A stretch of DNA of 64,000 bases from Diphasiastrum complanatum. Lineage: Eukaryota; Streptophyta; Lycopodiopsida; Lycopodiales; Lycopodiaceae. Shown piece after piece: positions 45,420 to 56,689 of the stretch. A program made the position numbers and the translations under genes. The stretch is from contig CM055106.1 in NCBI GenBank assembly GCA_029204225.1, positions 41,742,368-41,806,367 of the forward strand. The letters run 5' to 3'. Under the pieces are notes generated by a model. It was not told the origin of the DNA. It made no database searches and saw only the letters and a program-made list of their open reading frames with translations. Position 1 is the stretch's first letter, and the number at the start of each line of letters is the position of its first letter.

Positions 45420-45700
45420 TAGTTGAGAAAGGTCCAACAAATGACGCATTTAATGGCTGCAAAAATGGAGCAGAAATGGGCATCAAAAATAGCTGAAGAT
45501 GGGCGCTAGAAACGGTTGCAAAATAGAGCTGAAAAAGATGCATATAGGGCTGAAAATGGGTGATGAAGTGTCAAAACGGGTGCTGGAAATGGGCAATGGA
45601 TAGCAAAAGAAGAGGGCAAAAAAGGTGTTGGAAATGGGAGATGGACAACAAGAGAAAGGAGCATAAAATGCTGGAACTGAGTGATGGACAACTGCTGAAA
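45420..45700 (+). repeat. Imperfect short repeats (gctg(g)aaatggg words)
   Basis: Variants of gctgaaaatggg, gctggaaatgggcaatgg and ttggaaatgggagatgg recur at roughly 40-65-bp steps. They resemble a degraded minisatellite in the leader of the gypsy fragment that follows. Confidence 0.5.
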
Positions 45701-45829
45701 AATGTGCCAAAAGTGGAGCTTCCTCTTCTACTTCTCTATCTACTGGCAGCCTATTTGGTGGTCCCACACCACCTCCTGGTCTCCACCCATTTCCTCGTCT
45801 TGCTAGTCATTATTCTCATTATGCTCGAG

Positions 45830-47040
45830 AACTTCCAAGATAAGATCCAGCTTACTACCTATTCCGGTTCTTCTGATGGGAATCTCTCTGGGGACTAGTT
45901 TGCTGAGTTGAAAATTTCTTTCCTAATGTGAAAATCCAGCTTGCTGCTGTACACTTAGAAGGTCATGCCGTTACTTGGTGGTGGGCTTATCGCACTAATG
46001 TTGATTAGGAGGGCATGCACCTTTGGGCCGCCTTTCGCTATGACCTATGCAATGCTATGATTGATCCTAAGTGGTTGAGTCGTAAGTGGGATGTCTGCCA
46101 CAGCCTTTCTCATGCAGGTGATTAAACACTTTACATTGATCACTTTATGATGCTCTCCTACCTTTTCTAATATGTACAGGCTGTTGAGCTTATTTGTCAC
46201 TATATAGCTATATATGTGGTGATTTACATTGTGATGTTGCTTCCTTTCGTCCTGCCACACTTGCTAATGCTATCTCACTTGTTAACACTCTACACCAAAG
46301 GTATCCCAGGCCCTACGTGTGAGTTTATTGTCTTGGTAGGCGTTGGCAATACTCACTCCTTTCTGAGTAGCTATGTTAATCTTAGATCTGTGCTCCTCTT
46401 GTTCCTACTACATAGACTTTATGCATCGAGGTTGCTAGTTCTCATTCCTTTGCTAGTACTAGAATGTTCCAAGAGTTGGAGCATCACATTGGGGAGTTTA
46501 TTGGCGAGGCAAACGTATTCCTATGGAGCTCTATGATCTTGTCCTTGGTATTTGCTTCACTTGATGCTGTTACATTGGAACTGAGTCCTGACTCTGCAAA
46601 CACTAACATCTTCACATGGTACCAGGACCAATTCACTTGTTGGTATTGACTCTCAGCGGCATGACCAATTGGTTACTTGGAAGCAATTTATGTGTAGCCT
46701 CTTAAAGGGGTCATTGTGTTGCTCTTCTTTGTGTTCAAAGTGCTTCAATTGCTGGTTCACTTATTACGACATCGGTTCCTGTGCCTCAAGTGATTTTTGG
46801 CTTATTGCAGCAATATTCTCATGTGTTTTCAGATCCTACATCTCTAACAACATTACGTGATGTTAACCACCATAATGATTTGCCTCTTGGTGCCTCTCTC
46901 CTTGCTGCCCTCCTTAGGATATATAGAGTCGAGTGTGATGAGGTCCATCCCCAAGTTTCTACACTTTTACCTCAGGGCATTATCGTCCCCAACCATGGTC
47001 CTATGTGCCTGTTCTACTTGTTGAAAGAAAAGCTGGGAAC
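45830..47040 (+). pseudogene. Ty3/gypsy gag-protease-RT fragment
   Basis: Read across several frames: a gag core (FFPNVKIQLAAVHLEG, then HAVTWWWAYRTN, and YIDHFMMLSYLF), a protease scrap (VLVGVGNTHSFLSS, normally D-S/T-G where V-G now stands) and the pre-RT/RT start (HVFSDPTSLTTLRDVNHH, VHPQVSTLLPQGIIVP, FYLLKEKLGT). It stops just before the usual WRMCVDYR motif, where an antisense copia begins. Stops are frequent; TAG replaces a sense codon in gag at about 46005. Confidence 0.8.
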
Positions 47041-47946
47041 TTGTTGCATATAGACTTCCTCCTCAAGTTCCCCATTAAGGAATGTTGATTTCACATCCGT
47101 CTAGTGTAGTTTCCATCCCAACATAGTTACTAATGCAATGATTATGCGAAGAGTATTCCACTTAGCTAGGGGAGCGAAGGTCTCCTCATAGTCTATGCCC
47201 TTGCTTTGCGCATATCCTTTTACGACAAGTCCTGCCTTGTGTTTTACTAGGGTTCCAACTACATAATACTTGGTTTTAAACACCCATTTGTTGCCAATGG
47301 GATCCTTACCTTCAAAAAGATCAACTATTTCCCATGTATTAGGTCGCCTGATGGAATCTCTCTCCTCTTGCATCGCTTCTTGCCATATCTTATCATCCTT
47401 GGCCTCCTCATAGCAAGAGGGTTCTTTGGATTGAATGATGTTGTTCATAAGTGCAAGATTAACCTGAATTCTATCAAGTTCTATCTTGTCCCTCGTGGAA
47501 CATCGCAACTCTCCCTCTTTGCTAAACTCAATAATTTTGCCTCCTTTGTCATTTACGAGCCTCGTATACCATTTCGGCAACTTGCGTTGAGGTGATTCAT
47601 TGTGAGGTGAATATGTATCCCAGGGTGCATACTTCTCTTTCCGCTTATCACCAGCAACCTCGGTCTTTTCTGATCCAACATGCTTTACTTTAAGTATCCA
47701 TCTTGTCTCCACAATTGGAGGAGTACCGCGATCTTCATCTTCCTCTCGTTGGTCAACCTGTGGTGGTGGTGGTATTGCTTCGTTCTCAATGGGAAGCTTG
47801 GATAGTTCATCACTATCTTTATCATCATCGCCAAACCTGTGAATCTCATCAAATATGACATCACGACTTATGTGCATGGATTGTCCGAGTAGATCATAGC
47901 ATCTATACCCCTTAGTTTGCTCATCATATCTACACACGCAAACCAT
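47041..47946 (-). pseudogene. Antisense copia integrase end and RT start
   Basis: From 47946 downward: YDEQTKGYRCYDLLGQ, HISRDVIFDEI, an acidic/proline linker, then IWQEAMQEERDSI, GNKWVFKTKY, HKAGLVVKGYAQ and DYEETFAPLAK (Pro-Leu-Ala where Pro-Val-Val is usual). A TAG at about 47100 interrupts, and the frame continues as TDVKSTFLNGELEEEVYM until the junction with gypsy sequence near 47041. Confidence 0.85.
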
Positions 47947-49855
47947 CCATCTTAGGCTAAAGAATCATTGTACAACCATCTTTGGAGAAGCATTATTACA
48001 GTGTCATATCTAGATTGTAAGCAGAAGCAACAAGGAGTAAGGACAACATCAATAGTGCCCAGAAGTTGGACATCAATATCTAATTGGTAAACATCAAGCC
48101 AAAATGGGGCAAGGCAAATTTAAATCTCAATAAGATGCACAATCTTTATATTACATCTATAGCTTCGTGTTCTTAGCTACTTTGGAACTCGTATTTGCTC
48201 CCTTTTGACTTCTAGTCATTGAGTTGTTCGCCTATTTTTGTGATGTACTCAGCATATTCTTGTCATTATCATCTTTGAACATTGGAGAGCCCATCAGGGT
48301 AAGTTAATTAAATACCTCAATTTGCTTAAAATTTTGCTTGCAACCTTTATGCAGGATAAGCCTGCCCTCTAGCAGGCTTTTATTTTTCGAGAGGCACATA
48401 ATGTCACTTTTACGGGATCTTTTTGTAAGTTTAATTTTGTTTAAACCTTCCAAACAGAAGGTTTGTCCGAAATTTTTGTTGATATTGCAGCTACGAAGCT
48501 ACGTCAGAAATACAAAGAAAAACCCAAAAAATTTGACCTTACGATTTAAAAACCAATCCTCCTCGGCAGGAGTCCTTAAACTTCCTGAAGTTTATTGACA
48601 TTAAGATTTTGGAACTGGCCCCACTCGGTAGGAATCCTTGAACTCCCTAAAGTCCTGCCTGCAGCACTTTGCCCTACACTTAAATGCAGAACTACCCACA
48701 ATCCACTTTGACATACAAAGAGAGCACCTTCATCCTTTTACAGCAATACCTTGAGATAATGGGTAGTGTAACGTCAATATTTCCCTTTTTTCTGCGACGT
48801 AATCTGAGCGGCAGCCATGTGGGAGATAAACCCACGTAAAAAGGTCCTGGTAATTTCACTCCCCATTCCCAATTGCAGCAATAACCACAACTGCAGTGAA
48901 ATAATAAACTGTTTAAGTCGTGTGCCAGGCCAATGACTCAAGGATCAGATCAATGCACGCACACGTCTTTTACAGCTAGAAAAACATGATCCACATATAT
49001 TGATCTCACAATTCTGTAAACCATCAAGAATGAACAATCAAGAATGCTTGTAAAACCTCAAAAGATGATGAGGTGCATTTGGAAAAATTACCTGCAGTAA
49101 GCGGTGCATTCAATCTGAGTCCTGTTGGGTGGCATACTTTAGAATGAGATGCTAACTAAGCAGATGGATGCATAATCATGAGCCCGATGATTATAAGCTT
49201 GCATGTATACCGAAACTAGAAAGTAGTTACGTACAAGGCGGGCGCATAGAACGCCCACAGTACATATGATATGTCAATCGCAATCTCTATTAGCCTGCCC
49301 ACATCCATAGTCTCCATCGTAATGCAGCAGGACATGGACTCCAATTTGGGAAGTGCAAAGTGCAAACCTTATATCAAACACATGCATTTGAAATTACACT
49401 TCCATGATCTTATGGTTAAGTGAGTTTGTGATGTGCAATCTCTTGCATCCTTAATGCAAACATTGCAGCCCAAATGGGTTTCCCCTTTTGATCAAGAGCT
49501 TATACTTTGAGAATCTTTAAAGTTAAAGTGAGTTGTAAGTTGTAGGGAAGTGAGCTATTTTTGCCATGAGGAGTATGTGTTAGCCTTGCCACATGATTAT
49601 TGTGCCTTTTATGCACCCGAGATGGGTCTCCAATTTTGGAAGTGCATGCCTCATCATATATGTGCATCTTTTAGAGTGGCACTTTTAAGGAACCACATAT
49701 TTTGACATCTGAAAAGTAAGATGAGTCTTTGGATCAGTGCTCGAGAAATCTCTTTTGAGTTACCCTAGAAAAACCTGCATTTTATAGAACTTCTCAATTT
49801 TTTGAAGACTTTTATTTCTAAAAAGGTATATATGCTTGTATAAAAAATTGGCAGA

Positions 49856-49858
<3 letters not shown>
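47947..49858. other. No gene recognised
   Basis: Mixed-composition single-copy-looking sequence. An 8-bp perfect hairpin (aagcctgc / gcaggctt, loop cctcta) lies at 48358-48379 and is followed by a T-rich run. No domains or LTR ends were found. Confidence 0.4.

Positions 49859-49937
<79 letters not shown>
49859..49937. repeat. (CT)n microsatellite, about 39 units
   Basis: Uninterrupted CT dinucleotides for about 79 bp. Frames across it encode only Ser-Leu or Arg-Glu repeats. Confidence 0.98.
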
Positions 49938-49939
<2 letters not shown>

Positions 49940-50587
49940 GGCGGCATATGAGCTACACTCATTACACTCATGTTGGATGAGCCCCCAGAAAATGTCAAAG
50001 TACAATAACTTTGGACCTTAAATGAGTGCATTAATGCCTCACAAGAGTGATTGATTGATTGATCACAAAACAAATGCAAACTAGACACACAAATTTGAGA
50101 TCTAGAATAGCAATTTAGCACCTATCAATCAAGAGCAATCTACAATCAATGATAAAAAACAAAATACAGCCCACAAACGTGTGAAACAATACTCAATACG
50201 GCCTGTAGACTGAAAACGAAGTGAAAATTACTTTGTTCTTTGTTAGATCCAACCACATTCCAAGTACATAGTGTAGAACTCGAGTTTTGCCAATGAGCTC
50301 TCTAAAAAAGGTGTTCACTATGGAGGATTGGATACATAGAAAAGCCTCTTCCTGTCTAAATTTAGGTGAATTTCTAGCATGTAATAAGGAGGTTGATTTG
50401 GCTTTCTTGCCCTAATTTGCCATTCTAGTCTCATTCCTAGAGTCTTGACATCTTGGTGGCCAGTTGGTCAACCTACTCCAAAAATCTAGGAATTAGGTCC
50501 TATAAAGTAGGAATCACTACCAAATTAACTTGACCACTTTTTAGACATGATCTAACCTACTATAGTATAGGTTTCTCATGTGGCTCC
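49938..50587. other. No gene recognised
   Basis: AT-rich sequence between the microsatellite and an antisense copia LTR fragment. Confidence 0.4.
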
Positions 50588-51256
50588 ATGGCCTCACATG
50601 TGTGCAATGCTGTGAGTGTACGGACAGTGAGCTGAGATTACAGTACATTACTCATTGATAGCATACAATGCAAGAAATCACAACACAAATAGTGAAAATA
50701 ACAAGGTATTGCCTCAAAATCAAGATCTCTCAGCAAATCTCATAATCACAATGATGATCTATATATAGAAAAAGTACATTTTGACCTGGTATGCTGATCA
50801 ACAGGTCTGGCATGTGTGGGGAATGCCACATCATCCTAGATCAACCAATAAATGCAAGATAAGCCCCCACTCTTTGAATCCTATCTTGGTGCCATTGCCT
50901 CACCATGATGTTGCTTGATTCGAGATAGTTTTCCTAACTTATGGGAACTTGCAAGATCAACTCCTACTGATATTCTCCAGATACGTACACATGTGGGAAT
51001 AGCCTCTCACACATGGAAACCATGTCTCATTCACATGAGAATGCATGATCTATCAATAAAATGGTGCCATGGCAATTTTCTACTTGACTAGCTTCCAACT
51101 AGTTCATACTTGAGTCAATCAAGACAAATTCAATCTAACTAAATCTAGATGCATTTATGACTACCATCCGCAAGTGGGAACATGCTCCACACGTGTGGGA
51201 TCAAGTTATGTACAAATAAACTTAGATCTATAAGCTAGAATTTGACAATTTTAACA
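50588..51256 (-). repeat. Antisense copia LTR fragment
   Basis: Closely matches 60648-61250, which is tied to an antisense primer-binding site, in the same orientation. On the minus strand it would start tgttaaaattgtc at 51256, followed 61 bp later by the degenerate G-box pair. Confidence 0.7.
51171..51195 (-). promoter_or_regulatory. Paired G-box-like module (one box degenerate)
   Basis: Plus-strand CAAGTG-N13-CACGTG; spacing as in the other LTRs. Confidence 0.4.
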
Positions 51257-51709
51257 CCTGGGACGTGTGGGAAATGCCATATCACTTCAGATCCACCAAT
51301 CAATGCATGATAAGCCCCCACCTCTTTGACTCCTAACTTGATGCCATCGCCTCACCATGATTTTGCTTGATTTGAGGTAATTTCCCTAACTTATAGGAAC
51401 TTGCAAGATTGAATATGTATATACTATGATAAGGTACTGATATTTTTCAGATATGTACACATGTGGGAACCATCCCTCATTCACATGGGAATGCTTGATC
51501 AACAAGTAAAATGATGCCAAATGGCAATTTCCTACTTGACTAGTTTTCTACTAGGTCACACTTGTGTCAATCAAGATGATTTCTATCTAACGAAATTTGA
51601 ATGCTTTTATGACTACCATCCACACGTGGGAACATGCTCCAGATGTGTGGGATCAAGTTATGTACAAATTAACTTACATCAAATAGCTAGAGTTTCACAA
51701 TTTCAACAC
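51257..51709 (-). repeat. Partial tandem duplication of the same LTR (about 450-bp period)
   Basis: From aatgccatatcac (51273) onward it repeats 50822-51256, with an added atatgtatatactatg segment near 51415. It ends tttcaaca, matching the tttttaaca end of the first unit. Confidence 0.7.
51623..51647 (-). promoter_or_regulatory. Paired G-box-like module (one box degenerate)
   Basis: Plus-strand CACGTG-N13-GATGTG in the duplicated LTR unit. Confidence 0.35.
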
Positions 51710-51728
51710 ACACACACACACACACACA
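51706..51728. repeat. (CA)n microsatellite, about 11 units
   Basis: Uninterrupted AC/CA dinucleotides at the end of the LTR duplication. Confidence 0.95.
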
Positions 51729-51729
51729 A

Positions 51730-51923
51730 AGCATATGGCTAATATTGCAAAAAACAAAGTAGAAACTTAAGCTAAGAAAACCAAATAGAGTGCACCTTGT
51801 ATTGATTCTATTAACATGGTAGTATATCAAATGAGAAATATTGTAGATTTGCCATTTTTTTAAAGCAGACTTTGTAACGAAAAACAAAAATTTCAAAAGC
51901 ATGTGAAACATGGTATCAGAGCC
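51730..51923 (+). repeat. End of a plus-strand copia LTR and its primer-binding site
   Basis: The sequence ends gtgaaaca at 51910 and is followed by tggtatcagagcc (51911-51923), an exact primer-binding site for the gag at 52721. The rest of the LTR is not recognisable upstream, where the antisense LTR lies. Confidence 0.7.
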
Positions 51924-52720
51924 TTGTTATGAAATGAGCTAAATTATTGCAATTTGATTCACTAGCATCATAGATTTTGATCAATTCAAGGCAATGATTG
52001 GTTCTTTATGATAATCTATGATTAGTATCTCCATTATTGATCTAATTGCATTTTTGTAGGATTTGATTTGAAGGTGTTTAGGCTTCTAAAACTAGGTTCT
52101 AATCATTTCTCATCTACAAGATCAAATTAGCAAGTTTCACTTGCATTCTCATTCTTGATCCAAGGCGAGTTTTGGAGTAAATCTCGAGGAGTAGCATTCA
52201 AGCATTGGAGATATAGGTGGATTGAAGATTTTGGAGTTGATTTAGGTTCTTCTCAGGTGTGTGAGAGACCTCCTAAGAGTGATTTAGGTTCAGCTCAAAG
52301 CATTTTGCATTTACTCATCATTAAGGTCATTTTTGGTCAAAATTGTGAGCTTGGTAGCTTGTGCTTGGAAGGTTAAATGTTTTGATTCTTATATAAAGTA
52401 TCAACCTAATCTTATAAGAGTGATTTAGAGTGGCATTTATGTGCAATTAGATCTTCTTTTCTTAGGTTGATTGGATCTTTATAAGCCTTGTGAAGTTTAG
52501 ATCAAGGAGGAGTCATTTTTTGGATCATTTTTCTATGTCAAGCAAGCTAGTTTCATTTTGCATTTTTCAGTAGAATTGGTTAAGCTCAAGATCCAATAGT
52601 ATCTTGTTGAGAATTCTTTTTTTGCTCATTCTTAAGTCCCTAGATAGTGAAATAGCTAGTTCTTGCATCCTTCCTATTGTGTTTCCATTTTTTTAGAATC
52701 AATCTCTTGTTTAGAGGAAG

Positions 52721-53557
52721 ATGGCATCAATGAATGCTTATCTTTTGGATTCTAGTGATAGATTGAACAAATCAAACTATTCCATATGAAAATTAAGAAT
52801 GGAATCTATCCTTGTAATGCAAGATTTGATGGACATAGTAAGTGGTGAGGAGGATGAGCCCATTCACCATCAAGAATCCACTAGATACAAGAAGAGGTGC
52901 AAACTAGCACTCCATTGTATCAAAATGAATGTAGCCAATGAACTCCTAAAGGAAGTAGGAGAGTGTTCCTCAGTCCAAGAGGCTTCTGAATCCCTTCAAA
53001 AAGTGTATGAGTCAAAGAACACTACAAGATTGCTTGCTTTGAATCATCAAATGTTACAAAGCTACCAAAAGAAGGGAGAGAGTGCTTATTCATATGTTCT
53101 AAGGGTCAAGGAGTTAAACAAGGAGCTTTTCTTTATTGGAGAATCCATAAAGGAGGACGAGCTTGTACAACTAATCTTGAATGGCCTTTGTGTTGATTTT
53201 TCTAAGTTGGTGCAAGGATACTCTATAATGAGCAAGTTGCCATCACTTGAAGACCTCCAAGGAGTCCTCATGGTCGAGGAGAATAGGAGGCAAAGGATGG
53301 ATAGGCTTTCTATCCATGATGGAGATGATCAAGCACTCTTCATCAAGAGCAAAGGCAGGAAGACCAAGGTCAAGGTAGCTACATTCAAGAAGAACCAAGC
53401 AAGGAATGAAGATCAAGATGGATCTTCAAGTTTAACTCCAAGCAAGACCAAGAAGGATAAGTCCAAGATCAAGTGCTACTATTGTAGCAAGACGGGGTAC
53501 TATGCCTTGGAATGCTTCAAGAAGAAGCAAGCACCAGGGCAAGCAAATATCAGCCAG
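52721..53557 (+). pseudogene. Plus-strand copia gag interrupted by a minus-strand copia
   Basis: ATG at 52721 (MASMNAYLLDSSDRL). Codon 23 is TGA (52787-52789) where relatives have Trp (NYSIWKLRM). From 52799 the frame is open: MDIVSGEEDEP, MNVANELLKEVG, YESKNTTRLLAL, LVQLILNGLCVDFSKL, and the full LPSLEDLQGVLMVEENRR where elements 1 and 2 have TAG. The knuckle reads CYYCSKTGYYALEC, with Tyr replacing the zinc-binding His. The sequence is cut at 53557 by the antisense LTR; its continuation is the integrase at 56690. Confidence 0.85.
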
Positions 53558-53820
53558 TGTCAAGAATTAGATATGCGACATCAAGCATTCACCATAAGCA
53601 ATCACCACAAGAAGGCGGAAGAAGAACACGCACTGTCACTCTATCACACTAACTCATACAGAATGTAAAAAGTACAAATAAACCCTGAACCCCCGATAGA
53701 GAGAGAAAACCTACGAGTAGACTAATAGACTAGCCTATGGCTAATGACAGCTGGTCACAGTTGTCAACATTAATGTACCTCGTAAACAATAACAATGAAG
53801 TTTATCATTGATTTCTAACA
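53558..53820 (-). repeat. 3' LTR of the nested minus-strand copia (263 bp)
   Basis: On the minus strand it starts TGTTAGAAATC at 53820 and ends CTTGACA at 53558, with a polypurine tract (tgagggagag, plus 53821-53830) directly before its start. It has landed inside the gag of the plus-strand copia. Confidence 0.82.
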
Positions 53821-54107
53821 CTCTCCCTCAATGATAAAATTACATTCTTCTATTCCTAATAGAGTATGAAACCTCTCAAATTTACATCTACCTAATGACT
53901 TAGTAAATAAATCTGCCATTTGATCTTCAGATTTACAGAAAACAAGATCAATGGCTCCATCAAGAATTTTCTCTTGAACAAAATGGTAGTGTATTTCGAT
54001 GTGTTTGGTTCGAGCATGTAGAACTGGATTTTTGGCAAGGTGAATGCAACTTTGATTATCGCAAGATATAGTAGTCGCATCCACCTGTGGTTGACCTAAA
54101 TCCACAA
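53815..54107 (-). pseudogene. Copia RNase H end (nested element)
   Basis: DLGQPQVDATTISCDNQSC, then HLAKNPVLHARTKHIEIHYH, FVQEKILDGAIDLVF and DQMADLFTKSL; the classic copia RNase H C-terminus, open to its stop just inside the polypurine tract. It is cut at about 54107 by unrelated GC-richer sequence. Confidence 0.88.
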
Positions 54108-55503
54108 GTTATGGAGAGTATTAACTAGGCCCGACCTCTATGAAACACCAAAGCGGGTAGTCCACCAAAAACAGCTGAAATACGCTGTCACGGCTAAGTC
54201 GCAAAGTAGGCACACCATTTTCGGTATTGTCTAGTAAAACATCTAGACCCGGAATTTGGGAAACACTACCGTCCAGTGAACATGATGGCATGCGTAATAT
54301 ACTCACCACATTTCACTTGACCTACCCCACTTAGAAGAATAGTGTCTAGGGTGTCCAATAAAAACTGAACAATTTCAATAGTCTCAACAGTCCTAGAACT
54401 TTAGTAGACACATAACCTAATGCCAAAGTAGGGGTCTAGAAGTGAGATAATAGAAACAATGAGTTGGACCCCGTATGATGGGGGAAGAGAGTCAGTTCCA
54501 ACCTGCGCGTAGTGACATCTGTCAACTGAGGCAGAGAGGACCTCCATGCTACTATTTTTTCACCCCAGAACTCTACCAGTATCTATGCCCTGGAGACACT
54601 TTACGTAGAACACAACATTGTGGGGAGTACAACTACTTCAAAGCATATGTACTCACAGAAGACAGATTTTGACATTTGACAGAAGCCACCTTTGTCACGT
54701 ACACAAATATAGCCCACCCCCTTCTACTTAGAGAACCAGCGATACGATCGTCTGGATCAGACAGTAGCACTAATCGAGACCAGGGATATGACTTAGGAGA
54801 AGATCCTAGGTACACAGTAGACCTATGTGATTGCACCGCCACGAGTTCACCGTTAGAGATGAGAACAATTTAGAGGTTCGAAAGAAGAAATCAGGTCTAG
54901 CAGGTCTAAGATACCACCGAACCTCTAGGTAGTCATATTTCTAAAGGTCCAGAATATTGTCAATAATTAGGGTCCTTGACATTCGGGTATGGTCCGAGCA
55001 CCACAATGGCAGGGATGCGTCCAAATCTCTCTCTAGGACCTAACATGCCATACATCGGTACTTCGCATCTAACCATTACTATCTTGCTAGGGCTAAAGGT
55101 ACACCATCGCCAAAGAATTATATCCATGCTCGGGATAGAGCGATTGGATGAAATCCTTAGAGCGCCGGAGCCCTGCATCCTACCAATAGTGGATCTTGCA
55201 AGGACGTGAGATGTTATAGTTTTAGTACTGTTCTAGGAGAATCAGTCTTGATAGTAGTGTGAGAGGATGACCGTAGTATTGGGCTAAGACCAAGTTGACT
55301 GAAGCAGAACCTACCCTCTTTCTACCATACTTCTAGAAGCCTGGAGACAACTTCCATTGGCTGGAAGAGCACGGAGCGATCGAGTGAGCCACCAGGGTTG
55401 GAAGCGGCTATCCTCGGTCCCTACCGTAAGGGCATTGTGGGCCCTTCCCCTTTTAGGGCTTTCTGACGGAACCAACCCCTCGTCCGAAAAACCCTTAACA
55501 GCC
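54108..55503. other. GC-richer insert of unknown origin inside the nested copia
   Basis: About 1.4 kb with composition and word use unlike the flanks. It replaces the integrase end, all of RT and the start of RNase H, so it marks a deletion plus insertion. Plus-strand frames at 54475-54672 and, after one TGA, to 54873 read like protein (CYYFFTPELYQYLCPGDTLR, GEYNYFKAYVLTEDRF), as does 54976-55209, but I recognise no family. No terminal repeats or target duplication were found. An organellar or viral-like fragment, or another element, are all possible. Confidence 0.4.
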
Positions 55504-56688
55504 ATCTCCACAATGGATCTGTTTTTCCGTTCTACAACTATGTTCTGATGTGGTGAATAGGGTGTAGTGGTTTGTCTCTTGATCCCCTGATCCTTGCAAA
55601 AGTTTATAAACTCTGTTGAAAAATACTCACCGCCACCATCTGATCTGAGGGTCTTAATATAACAACATGTTTGTTTTTCAACTAGAGCCTTGAACTCTCT
55701 ACTTGGCAAAAGCATCAGATTTCTTGCTTATGAAATAAATCCATATATGTCTACTATAGTCATCAATGAATGTGTTGAAATAGTAACAACCACTAATGGA
55801 CTTAGTTTGTATTGGTCCACACTATGAACAAGATCAAGAATGCCATTGGCTCTTCTTGCTCCATCTTTGGGAAATCTCTCTCTGTGTTGTTTTCCCAAAA
55901 TGCAACCCTCACAAATTTTTCCTTCAAAAGAGATATCAGGCAATCCAACAACTAGATTACCTCTTTTAAGAATTTGCAAGCTTTGAGCATTGAGACCAAA
56001 CCTTTGATGCCAAAGATCACTTTGACTATCAATAGTGCTTACCATAGCTTGAGTAAAAGATCTCGCATTCACTTTGTAGAGTCGATTCCCGTTGACTCTA
56101 GCTCCTGTAGCAATCACTTGGTAGTGATTCTTGATGTCTTTGACAAGACATTTGTCACTGTCAAACTCAAACTTGAGTTGTTGATCAGCCATCGTCCCAA
56201 CAGATAGTAGATTGTTAGCTAAGCCAGGTACATATTGCACATTGCTTATCTGCTTTATCTTCCCATTGGCTAACTTCACTGGTACCACACCAACTCCTTT
56301 AACAGATAGCAATTTTCCATCAGCTTGTCCAACTTCATCACCATTGTCAGTCTCCTTGAGTTCTGAAAACCACTCTTTCCTTGAAGTCATGTGCTTGGAT
56401 GCACCACTATCAATGTACCATGTATCTTTGGCTTCATCACTTGTCATTAATGCTGTAATGAACAACTTTGAACTCTCGCCAGTATCATCTTCATATTGAT
56501 CATCATCGTATTGATGTTGATCAGTATAATTGTCTCCATAATAATAGTCATCAAATTGATGTTGATCAGCATAATTTCTCGCTTGCCATTTGTCTTTTCT
56601 TTGTTCCATCTCCTTCTGTTTCTTGAAGCATTCACGCTCCCAGTGGCCAGGTTTGTTGCACTACCTACAATTTCCAGGTTTATTTTTT
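55504..56688 (-). pseudogene. Copia gag end, protease and integrase (nested element)
   Basis: Read downward from 56688: a knuckle [11 protein letters not shown] preceded by a TAG, an Asp/Tyr/Gln-rich linker, an intact protease site TWYIDSGASKHM, VQYVPGLANNLLSVGTM, the integrase zinc region (LWHQRFGLNA, where the second His is lost; CEGCILGKQHRERFP), then a frameshift at LVHS, and the core TLRSDGGGEYFS and VVERKNRSIVEMA with its Asp and Glu intact. It stops there at the foreign insert. Confidence 0.88.
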
Positions 56689-56689
56689 T

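Noticed and set aside
45483-45767. Minus-strand 94-codon frame, proline/phenylalanine-rich
   Set aside because: Antisense of the purine-rich minisatellite-like tract before the gypsy gag; no domain.
48358-48379. Hairpin followed by a T run, terminator-like
   Set aside because: Intrinsic terminators of this form are bacterial; in a plant nuclear context and with no gene upstream it is probably chance.
49760-50021. Arg-Glu and Ser-Leu repeat proteins
   Set aside because: Pure translations of the (CT)n microsatellite.
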